Shown here: positions 1 to 5,700 of the stretch, piece by piece
How the letters are laid out: every line of letters starts with the position of its first letter
How positions within the stretch are numbered: the stretch's first letter is position 1
DNA from: Elusimicrobiota bacterium
GTDB lineage: Bacteria > Elusimicrobiota > Elusimicrobia > Elusimicrobiales > UBA9959
Direction of reading: 5' to 3'
DNA length: 7,147 nt
NCBI GenBank assembly: GCA_030639665.1
Contig: DAOWCC010000125.1
Span: 1-7,147, forward strand
Notes under the pieces: generated by a model
What the model saw: only the letters and a program-made list of their open reading frames with translations
What the model was told of the DNA's origin: nothing
Databases searched by the model: none
Made by a program: the position numbers and the translations under genes

Positions 1-9
1 ATATTATTT

Positions 10-28
10 CTCCCTGATTTATATTATA
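10..28 (-). promoter_or_regulatory. Possible start region of a gene lying just left of the window
   Basis: On the minus strand a TATAATATAAAT block (17-28) is followed at once by an AGGGAG Shine-Dalgarno-like string (10-15). The minus strand then reads AAATAATAT to the window edge, so one further G would make an ATG about 7 bases from the AGGGAG. The same 12-base block lies just upstream of the ribosome-binding site of the pilin gene at 1048-1059, which makes a shared -10 region plausible. I see no good -35 box at the usual distance, and the downstream gene is outside the window, so this stays tentative. Confidence 0.3.
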
Positions 29-78
29 AATTTTCAGCATTACGACTTTGTTAAATTTGTTTTATATCTTTATTGTCT

Positions 79-113
79 AGAAATCAGATATTAGAGAGCA
101 GAAAGCAGAGTTC
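79..113 (+). repeat. Heptanucleotide-period array 1, five units
   Basis: Five consecutive 7-base units fit without a gap. All begin AGA, for example AGAAATC and AGAAAGC; the other positions vary. The array is purine-rich on the plus strand and lies in the non-coding stretch left of the TadE-like gene, facing the pyrimidine-rich array at 139-173. Confidence 0.8.
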
Positions 114-138
114 TAAGGAGTTTCTTTTTATTTACTTT

Positions 139-173
139 CTTGCGTCTTGCTTCTGACTTCTTGCTTCTTAATT
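139..173 (+). repeat. Heptanucleotide-period array 2, five units, next to a stop codon
   Basis: Five 7-base units all begin with CT, including two exact CTTGCTT units plus CTTGCGT and CTGACTT. The array ends two bases before the stop codon of the TadE-like gene at 176-178. The CTT phase nearly continues into that stop codon with a one-base slip. It is pyrimidine-rich, the opposite of the array at 79-113. Confidence 0.85.
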
Positions 174-175
174 TC

Positions 176-718
176 TTACTGAAAAATTGGTTTTTCTATC
201 GGCATCCTTACTTTTACTATAATTTTTTTTATTCCTTTGGTTCGAGGTGGATCAGAAAGAAAATATCTTGACATAGGGAAAATCAATTTCCCGTCACAAT
301 CAAGAGTAACAAACAAATCTTCGTGGCTATGACTGGGCGACTGCGGATCGGTTCCGGTAATCTTATTTGTGGCACTCAACTCACATGAAATCTTCATCTC
401 CTTCAAAACATTCTTCATTTTTTGAAGCGCATGAGGAACCTGCGCGGGTGAGCTTGGACTGCCTCCCGGCGGTCCGGCCACTAAAGAGCCTATTCTCGCA
501 AGTTCATAGGCGGAATGATGATATAAGATGGTTTGATAAGCGATATTTCCAAGTTCCATGATAAAAAAAATCATCATAAAAAACACAGGAAGAACCAGCA
601 TCAATTCCACAATAACCTGCCCCGCCCGTTTTAGGGGATAGGGGATAGGGGATAAGCTAGAGGCTTTGGCAAATACTGAAAAACATCGCCTCAATCTTTT
701 TTTAAATACCGCTTTCAT
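176..718 (-). CDS. TadE-like minor pilin / pseudopilin
   Basis: A 180-residue protein starts with a basic leader and then has a prepilin-type motif: Gly33, Gln34 and Glu38 at +5, followed by a hydrophobic helix to about residue 58 (core LMLVLPVFFMMIFFIMELG). This matches TadE-family pseudopilins of the Tad/Flp pilus, which a prepilin peptidase processes and which are thought to form or anchor the pilus at the inner membrane. The remainder is an extracytoplasmic domain with two cysteines (ISCEL, LDCDG) that could form a disulfide. It is the last of three pilin-type genes, 84 bases after the Flp-like pilin. The ATG at 716-718 has only a weak GGA-like ribosome site. Residues 22-29 of the leader are encoded by a perfect 7-base tandem repeat (634-654), so the leader is longer than needed. 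The TadE family is supported; its exact role in the pilus is inferred. Confidence 0.8.
   Translation of the reverse strand: MKAVFKKRLRRCFSVFAKASSLSPIPYPLKRAGQVIVELMLVLPVFFMMIFFIMELGNIAYQTILYHHSAYELARIGSLVAGPPGGSPSSPAQVPHALQKMKNVLKEMKISCELSATNKITGTDPQSPSHSHEDLFVTLDCDGKLIFPMSRYFLSDPPRTKGIKKIIVKVRMPIEKPIFQ
634..654 (+). repeat. Perfect GGGGATA x3 heptanucleotide array inside the TadE-like gene
   Basis: Three exact copies of GGGGATA (plus strand) lie within coding sequence. They encode residues 22-29 of the TadE-like protein, the Pro-rich string LSPIPYPL, immediately upstream of the predicted cleavage motif at Gly33. Three 7-base units are 21 bases, so the reading frame is kept. It is the most perfect of the heptad arrays and the only one clearly inside a gene body. 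Confidence 0.9.
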
Positions 719-734
719 ATTTTTATCCGACTTA

Positions 735-772
735 TTTCCGTCCTCCCCGCTTTAATCGGGGAAAGACGGAAA
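735..772 (-). other. Two-part GC-rich hairpin between the pilin and TadE-like genes
   Basis: The outer stem pairs TTTCCGTC (735-742) with GACGGAAA (765-772), and the inner stem pairs CCCCG (745-749) with CGGGG (757-761) around a 7-base loop. It lies 31 bases past the pilin stop codon and ends 16 bases before the next start codon. No T run follows the stem on the minus strand, so it does not look like a standard intrinsic terminator. A role in 3'-end stabilisation or partial attenuation after an abundant pilin message would fit, as would a REP-like repeat. Confidence 0.7.
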
Positions 773-802
773 AAGAATCATATTATTTTACTCTTTCAAA
801 AC

Positions 803-1030
803 TTACTGATTGCCGCCGCCCGAACCTAAACTTCCGGCAGCTCCGGTAATCATGCCTTGAATCTGTCCGAAAAGTCCCGGCATATATTTTTTAAGCGCGA
901 CGCCCGCGATTAAAACAACTCCGACAACAACCGCTAACATCAACAAATATTCAACGGTATTTTGACCCTTTCTGTTCTTTAATACTCTATCCGCTTTCAT
1001 TTTCAATACAAAGTATGCGTAAGTTATCAT
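803..1030 (-). CDS. Flp-type / class III signal pilin, probable major pilin
   Basis: A 75-residue protein has a short basic leader, then Gly22-Gln23-Asn24-Thr25-Val26-Glu27-Tyr28, a hydrophobic helix to about residue 46, and a Gly-rich tail ending in GSGGGNQ. Glu at +5 with Tyr at +6 after the Gly is the hallmark of Flp pilins. The GQ before an xVEY core also matches the class III signal peptides known from archaeal pilins and some bacterial phyla. Prepilin peptidase would cut after Gly22, leaving about 53 residues, the usual size for Flp pilins. The ATG is supported by a strong GGAGGA site six bases upstream. It lies between two other pilin-type genes and has the best promoter candidate in the window, consistent with high expression. 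Major-pilin status is inferred from size, tail and signals. Confidence 0.82.
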   Translation of the reverse strand: MITYAYFVLKMKADRVLKNRKGQNTVEYLLMLAVVVGVVLIAGVALKKYMPGLFGQIQGMITGAAGSLGSGGGNQ

Positions 1031-1035
1031 TTGTG

Positions 1036-1041
1036 TCCTCC
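1036..1041 (-). promoter_or_regulatory. Ribosome-binding site of the Flp-like pilin
   Basis: The minus strand reads GGAGGACACAAATG, giving a strong GGAGGA followed by five bases and the ATG. This fixes the upstream ATG (1028-1030) as the start rather than the internal Met11. Confidence 0.85.
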
Positions 1042-1060
1042 GATTTCATTTATATTATAG

Positions 1061-1089
1061 ATTATATCTAATTTTAATATCCGTGCTAA
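1061..1089 (-). promoter_or_regulatory. Candidate sigma70-type promoter of the Flp-like pilin
   Basis: On the minus strand TTAGCA (1084-1089, four of six matches to TTGACA) is separated by exactly 17 bases from a perfect TATAAT (1061-1066). Transcription would start near 1054, about 24 bases before the ATG. A second TATAAT at 1054-1059 lacks a matching -35 box. The region is AT-rich, so a chance TATAAT is possible. Confidence 0.5.
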
Positions 1090-1146
1090 TCCGTAAAAAC
1101 TAAAAACAGGATATCCTAAACCGCAATTATAAGGGACTCCTTTTTT

Positions 1147-1167
1147 CTTAACTCTTGCATCTTACTC
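1147..1167 (+). repeat. Heptanucleotide-period array 3, three units
   Basis: Three successive 7-base units begin CTT (CTTAACT, CTTGCAT, then CTTACTC). The array lies in the 186-base gap between the two short pilin genes. A fainter two-unit echo, ACTTCCG then ACTTCTT, lies at 1199-1212 near the next stop codon. Confidence 0.6.
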
Positions 1168-1185
1168 TCTTTCAGCAAGTTTTCT

Positions 1186-1199
1186 TCCTTCATGAAGGA
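1186..1199. other. 14-base perfect palindrome
   Basis: TCCTTCATGAAGGA is its own reverse complement. It lies 18 bases past the stop codon of the 62-residue pilin-like gene. It could be a protein-binding site or a short cruciform. No T run follows it on the minus strand, so I do not call it a terminator. Confidence 0.4.
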
Positions 1200-1216
1200 C
1201 TTCCGACTTCTTGATA

Positions 1217-1405
1217 TTATAATGGAGTTTCTTTGTACATTCGCAATATAATAATGCCGCCGGCCTTAAATTCCCTTGCCAAATACCACTGCAAAGACGA
1301 ATACAGCATAGTGAAAACAACAAGAAGCGCCAACATAACCAAAACATACTCTATGGCAGTCTGTCCTCTTCTTAGTTTTAATCCTAGCTTCATAATTTTT
1401 ACCAT
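1217..1405 (-). CDS. Short pilin-like protein with a class III / Flp signal
   Basis: This 62-residue protein repeats the pilin layout: a basic leader of 14 residues, then Gly14-Gln15-Thr16-Ala17-Ile18-Glu19-Tyr20, a hydrophobic helix to about residue 35, and a short basic tail ending ETPL. Glu falls at +5 and Tyr at +6, as in the neighbouring pilin. Cleavage after Gly14 would leave 48 residues. It lacks the Gly-rich tail of its neighbour, so it may be a minor pilin or assembly factor. The start is uncertain: ATG at 1403-1405 and an in-frame ATG four codons later both lack a clear Shine-Dalgarno sequence. It lies 186 bases before the Flp-like pilin. Confidence 0.72.
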   Translation of the reverse strand: MVKIMKLGLKLRRGQTAIEYVLVMLALLVVFTMLYSSLQWYLAREFKAGGIIILRMYKETPL

Positions 1406-1423
1406 TCAAAAATCATTTTGGTG

Positions 1424-1451
1424 GAAATCAGAAATCAGACGTCAGAAATCT
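1424..1451 (+). repeat. Heptanucleotide-period array 4, four units
   Basis: Four gap-free 7-base units all begin GA. The first two are exact copies of GAAATCA, then come GACGTCA and GAAATCT. The array lies just upstream (minus strand) of the short pilin-like gene. With the pyrimidine-rich array at 1524-1551 it brackets two hairpins in opposite sense; GTCAGAAA in this array recurs in the reverse complement of the other. Confidence 0.85.
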
Positions 1452-1473
1452 CCGCCATTACTTCTTCGACGGA

Positions 1474-1496
1474 CCCGCCAACGCCTTAGTGGCGGG
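1474..1496. other. GC-rich hairpin CCCGCCA / TGGCGGG
   Basis: A perfect 7-bp stem, CCCGCCA (1474-1480) with TGGCGGG (1490-1496), encloses a 9-base loop. The arms resemble those of the hairpin at the ribosome site of the PorV-like gene (CCGCC / GGCGG around 2602-2614), suggesting one family of small palindromic elements. It lies between two heptad arrays. Confidence 0.65.
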
Positions 1497-1502
1497 AGAG
1501 AC

Positions 1503-1519
1503 ATAAGGAACATCCTTAT
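1503..1519. other. Small hairpin ATAAGGA / TCCTTAT
   Basis: A perfect 7-bp stem with a 3-base loop lies seven bases from the GC-rich hairpin. Together they form a two-hairpin block between opposed heptad arrays in the gap downstream of the PorV-like gene. No T run follows it on the minus strand. Confidence 0.5.
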
Positions 1520-1523
1520 AAAT

Positions 1524-1551
1524 CTAACTTCTTGTTTCTGACTTCTTTTGC
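1524..1551 (+). repeat. Heptanucleotide-period array 5, four units
   Basis: Four 7-base units all begin with CT (for example CTAACTT and CTGACTT). The array runs directly into the 40-bp repeated element starting at 1550. CTGACTT also occurs as a unit of the array at 139-173. Confidence 0.8.
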
Positions 1552-1589
1552 AAAGCACTTGTCCGCCGGTTGTTTGGAGGAAGCTTTGC
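1550..1589 (+). repeat. 40-bp interspersed element, copy A
   Basis: This stretch is identical over 40 bases to 2644-2683 and in the same orientation; after one mismatch the match continues through ACTACA. The ends are a perfect 7-bp inverted repeat, GCAAAGC and GCTTTGC. The interior contains GTCCGCCGG and TTTGGAGGA. It lies 36 bases past the stop codon of the PorV-like gene. The inverted ends and small size suggest a MITE-like or palindromic intergenic element. I see no flanking target duplication. Confidence 0.88.
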
Positions 1590-1597
1590 GACTACAC

Positions 1598-1618
1598 TTC
1601 CGCCTTAAGCCTTATGCC
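1598..1618 (+). repeat. Heptanucleotide-period array 6, three units, next to a stop codon
   Basis: Three 7-base units end in GCC (TTCCGCC, TTAAGCC, then TTATGCC). The array lies between the 40-bp element and the stop codon of the PorV-like gene, seven bases from that stop. Confidence 0.6.
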
Positions 1619-1625
1619 TACCGTT

Positions 1626-2591
1626 TTAAAACTGCATCTTCAAAGATATCTGGCTTGACTTTCCCAAGGCTCCATAAGGCACCATGGAATAATCCAAACC
1701 AAATCCATAGCCTAAAGATTGCAGGCTATATATGCCAAAACCAAAAGAAACTCCGTGTTTATCCGTTAACCCCATTCTATCCAAAATACCGCCATCCATA
1801 TTTTCTCCATGATCGTCCATGGGAGTATAACCAATCCGCAAAGAAACCTTTCCGACTTGTAAAACTTCTTCGGGAAGATTAAACTCAAAACCCACGCCTG
1901 TCTTACTTTTTGAGTCAGTATAAGATTTGGTTTCCGCTAAAATGGTTATAAACGGATTGGGGCTCAATGACAATCCCAATCTCTGAATTTGAACAACTTT
2001 CTTTTGATCTCCAAAATTCTGACCGGACCAGCCGATAATTATTTTACGGCCAAGTTTTAACATAGCGCCCATATCAAAAACGGTATTATCGTATTTTTTA
2101 CTGTAATTATCCTCACTAACTCGTTTTATACTCGCGCCAAGAAGAAATCTCTCCAATAAAAACGCTTTTGCCAAAGTAAAAGACATAAAGGTATTTTTCA
2201 CCTTGATATCATCGCTGTACAACGGCGTGCCGTCAATATCTCTGGCATCAAAATTTTCAACACCGTAATGGCCGAAACCAAAACCCATAACGGCCCTGCC
2301 CACTGGATGAACATAGCCTATATATTGCCCTGAATAATCCTCAAACCAGCTTAAACGCGACACACTGAATTCTCTCATCTGAGAAGAGGCTATGCCACTG
2401 GGATTTAAAGGCATAGATTCGGCTCCCTCAATAATGGCCCCGCAATTGCCTAAAGCTTGAGCTCTTGCGGAGGACGCGGGTATTTTAAGAAAAACCGCTC
2501 CGCTGGTTCCGACTTTTGAATTTTCGCAATAAGCGGAACTAAATATTACGGGCATCATTGCCGCGAACAAAATCATCTTTTTAAATTTCAT
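1626..2591 (-). CDS. PorV/UPF0164-like outer-membrane beta-barrel protein
   Basis: This 321-residue protein has an N-terminal signal peptide of about 22 residues ending SSAYC before ENS. The family signature follows: GTSGAVFLKI, then SSARAQALGNCGA, a short acidic stretch and LNPSGIA, close to the FLKI...ARA.GMG.A......NPAGL pattern of PorV/PorQ and UPF0164 proteins. The rest alternates short amphipathic strands (GFGFGHYGV, LKMQF) typical of a FadL-like barrel, and the last residue is Phe, the usual barrel-assembly signal. In characterised type IX secretion, PorV binds exported proteins at the outer membrane and passes them to the attachment machinery. The gene just upstream encodes a large protein with a T9SS-like C-terminal domain, so partnership is plausible but inferred. 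A GGAGGAG site five bases before the ATG supports the start. Cys22 is preceded by Tyr, so a lipoprotein signal is unlikely. Identical 40-bp repeats flank the gene. Confidence 0.82.
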   Translation of the reverse strand: MKFKKMILFAAMMPVIFSSAYCENSKVGTSGAVFLKIPASSARAQALGNCGAIIEGAESMPLNPSGIASSQMREFSVSRLSWFEDYSGQYIGYVHPVGRAVMGFGFGHYGVENFDARDIDGTPLYSDDIKVKNTFMSFTLAKAFLLERFLLGASIKRVSEDNYSKKYDNTVFDMGAMLKLGRKIIIGWSGQNFGDQKKVVQIQRLGLSLSPNPFITILAETKSYTDSKSKTGVGFEFNLPEEVLQVGKVSLRIGYTPMDDHGENMDGGILDRMGLTDKHGVSFGFGIYSLQSLGYGFGLDYSMVPYGALGKSSQISLKMQF

Positions 2592-2596
2592 AAAAT

Positions 2597-2617
2597 CTCC
2601 TCCGCCAAAGGCGGGAG
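2597..2617 (-). promoter_or_regulatory. Ribosome-binding site overlapping a GC-rich hairpin
   Basis: On the minus strand GGAGGAG (2597-2603) is the ribosome site of the PorV-like gene. Its first GG also forms the end of a GGCGG arm that pairs with CCGCC across a TTT loop (2602-2614). Folding would therefore tie up part of the Shine-Dalgarno sequence. Either a repeat element happens to supply the ribosome site or the hairpin tunes translation. Confidence 0.6.
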
Positions 2618-2643
2618 TAATTTCTTACTTCTGTCCTCTTTAG

Positions 2644-2683
2644 GCAAAGCACTTGTCCGCCGGTTGTTTGGAGGAAGCTTTGC
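2644..2683 (+). repeat. 40-bp interspersed element, copy B
   Basis: Identical over 40 bases to 1550-1589, same orientation, with the same GCAAAGC / GCTTTGC inverted ends. It lies 53 bases upstream of the PorV-like start codon. The two copies are 1094 bases apart and bracket that gene completely. Confidence 0.88.
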
Positions 2684-2702
2684 AACTACATTGCTGTTTT
2701 AT

Positions 2703-2730
2703 CTCTAAACTCTAAAACTTGAACACTGAT
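2703..2730 (+). repeat. Heptanucleotide-period array 7, four units
   Basis: The array opens with two exact copies of CTCTAAA, followed by two diverged units in phase (ACTTGAA, then CACTGAT). It is one of two arrays in the 204-base gap between the large secreted protein and the PorV-like gene. Confidence 0.75.
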
Positions 2731-2766
2731 GGGTGTCCGTAGTAAAACTCAGAAACGGCGTAGTCC

Positions 2767-2794
2767 ACTCTCAACTCCTAACTCTTAACTCTCT
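2767..2794 (+). repeat. Heptanucleotide-period array 8, four units, abutting a stop codon
   Basis: Four 7-base units all begin ACTC (for example ACTCTCA and ACTCTTA). The array ends one base before the stop codon of the large secreted protein (2796-2798). No hairpin with a T run is present here, so the array occupies the place where a terminator would be expected. Confidence 0.88.
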
Positions 2795-2795
2795 G

Positions 2796-5700
2796 TTAAG
2801 GTATAAGTATTTTCTTAACCGTTTGACATATCTCTCTATTGCCCTGAGTGCCTTTAAAACGCAAAACATAATAATATACTCCATGGGTTATTGTGGCGCC
2901 GGAGGAATTTATCTTAGGCCAGCAATAATAACCTTTCCCGCACGCGCCGGCTATATTACTATCATGCGCTTGACCTGTAAACTCATCTTTAAATACCAAA
3001 TCACCGGCGACGGTGTAAATTTTAAGTTCAACATCGCCGTCTATGGGAATCCATATCTTAAAATAACCGGCCGTTCCAGTGTAAGGATTGGGAGCGAAAA
3101 AGGATTTATCTTTAAAGTCTCCGCAAACATCCGCCGACACGCCTTTGGTAACGGGAATATTGCTTATAACGATATCATCGGCGATATTAATACCGCCGCT
3201 AATTGCTCCCGTCAATGAATCTATGCCGTCCGTAGTTGTGGAACCATACACCTTAAAAAGATAGGAACCGTCGGGAACTTTGGAAAGACTTTCATCCGTA
3301 CCGTCCCAGAACTCATTAATCGGCGTTCTCGAGGGCCGCACCCCCACTATTGTTTTAACCAAAGAGGTGGTTTCAGGGGGATAGGGATTTCCCATATCAT
3401 CAAAAGTCGTTCCCGGTTTGTAAATCTTAGTTACCATTTTCATGGCTTCCGAAAGCTGATAAGAAATAACAGCGTCATTATCCATGGTTAAAGGAATAAT
3501 TGCGACATCAAAAATCCTTAAGGGATAAACATCTATTGTCATCTGCACCGTGGCATAGGAAGTCAAGTGCGAGGCAATATCCACAGCTCTAATCCTTACA
3601 TTATAGGCTCCTCCCTCCACATAATTGCCATTATCATACTTGCCGTCCCAAAATTCATTATAAATCATATCCCCGTCTCTTATACCGCCGCTTAAAACAT
3701 TGGCAATTACATCGGGAGGAATTTCCAAATTAAGTATTTGAACGGTGACCGAAGACTGCCGCGATACTCCATAGAGTATCTCATAAGGCGGAAGCTTTAC
3801 CACATCGCTGGAATTATACATCTCAGGAATATTTGGAATAGCGTCAAAATCATTAAAAAGAATTTTTCCTCTGGTAATATTAATATACCCGTTGGTCATA
3901 ACCTTATCGGTGGCATACATAATATTTGCCGCGCCTGAACTGTGAGCTACAAGAGTAAACGGATATTGACCGTCTTCAACAAGAAAACCGTCTGAATCAC
4001 GGCCATCCCAAAATTCCGTTATCTTAAATCTGCCCGGGCGCATGCCGCGCACGGAATAAACAATATTAACGGGATTCTCATAATCGCCGCTATCCCATGG
4101 CCAATCATTGGGAGCTACGGCAACTTGAGCGGGATAATACACCTTTAAATCAACCCACATGGTTTGAGTAAGTTCAAAAGCCAATGACGCCAAATCCGAA
4201 GTTCCGCCGAGAAGAGGACTTGATTTAACATCCGTAATCCTAAACATATTGACCGGCATTATAACGGTTATCGTTGAAATTTTTGCTTCGGAGCATTGAA
4301 AAGGATCCATAGTCAAAAGCTCCATCATATAAGTTCCGCTTGAAACATAATTTCCGGCGCTATCCTTGCCGTCCCATATTTCTTTATTCAGAAAGTTGGC
4401 GAATCTAACTTCATTATCGGCTAAAACCCTGACTAAATTATTATCCATATCCCTAATATTGGCGGTTACATAGGTGTCTCTATTTGGCGTATATTTGAAA
4501 TAAAAAGGATCCAAACCCGCCACCGAAGGACTTGAACCTATAACGGTCGAGGAAGGCTTGACAAAAGCCAAAACAAGACCTCTTGCCACCGGCAGAGAGC
4601 CGACAAGCGTCTTTTGCGTTCTTATCGGAGTTCCACTTCCTGACGGAAGTTCCGCCCAAATGGCATAAACATAATTGCCGTCACAAACGGGATTACCGCT
4701 TTCATCACGGCCATCCCAATAACTGTAAGCTTTTACTCTGGAATTCTTTTGTTCAACCAATCTTTTTAAACGCGTCGCTCCCGTGGTGGGAGGAGATGTG
4801 TTTATATTGGTAAAAGTTGTTTCCGGAGGATAAATATCCACATAAACGGTAGCCGCTTCAGTCAGCATATAGCTTATTATGGCCACATCCGTAGATGAAG
4901 CGCCCAATGGTTTTATGGCGACATCCGTTACCTGCAAAGGATCAAGGCCCAACTGAAAAGTTTTGGTCAATGCGGTATCCAAACCCTCTCTATCAAAAGC
5001 ATAAGCTTCAATATCCACGATATAATTTCCGGCGGAAACCAGCTTTCCTGTATTATCACGGCCATCCCAAAAATCCCCGTTTGTAAGCGACCCGGAGGGA
5101 ATTCCTTCACCGACTCTGGGCAAAGCATCAACAATGGTTCTAATAAGAGGAGTGCCGGTAATGGCGGAATAGATTTTAATTGTGGTTGTAGCATCCTTTG
5201 ACAAGCGATACATTATATTATAAGGCTGGGCCGCAACTCCGGTTACTTTACCAACAACCGTAGGACTTGATTTAACAGTATGAATATTTACCACATCCAC
5301 TTGTACGGGTATTTGATTTTGTCCCGGATAAGCCGATGTTTGCTCCACTGATATATTACCCGCCGTTTCACTAACGCGATTGGTGGTAACTCTGGCTCTA
5401 AAACCATATTGACCGTTTGTTTTGCCGAATATGCCGTCCAAATTATATGAACCGTCCCAAGCGGCGCAATATGTGCCTATAACATGCGTGCCGCTGGCCG
5501 CGCATTCACCGACATCATACATTGAAATAGTCTTAATGGGAGGCGAGCTTGCGGGGTCCAATGGATTTGTTCCCGCCTTGAATTTAAAAACTTCAAATGT
5601 CATGGAATCCACGCCAAAAGGCTCCGCTAATGTATTCACGCATGTAATGCTAGCGCAAAGAGCTAAACAACCGCCGGGATAAGGATCTACTCCTTGAGCT

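Noticed and set aside
79..173. CRISPR-like or direct-repeat array
   Set aside because: Units are 7 bases with no spacers and no 20-40 base repeats. It is short-period degenerate repetition.
1162..1347. Minus-strand open frame of 61 codons overlapping the short pilin-like gene
   Set aside because: It is a shifted frame of the pilin-like gene, whose GQTAIEY motif and helix are in the other frame.
1532..1882. Plus-strand open frame of 116 codons
   Set aside because: It begins in repeats and runs opposite the PorV-like gene. The product has no recognisable motif and the frame is explained by the reverse of a real gene.
1626..2591. Lipoprotein signal at Cys22 of the PorV-like protein
   Set aside because: The residue before Cys is Tyr, outside the usual lipobox, and the protein has the layout of a barrel with a C-terminal Phe.
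2592..2795. Sigma70 promoter in the gap before the PorV-like gene
   Set aside because: I found no -35/-10 pair with acceptable matches and spacing; the gap is filled by arrays and the 40-bp element.
2733..3218. Plus-strand open frame of 161 codons
   Set aside because: It lies mostly opposite the large secreted protein, whose domain motifs confirm the minus strand. It has no family signature of its own.
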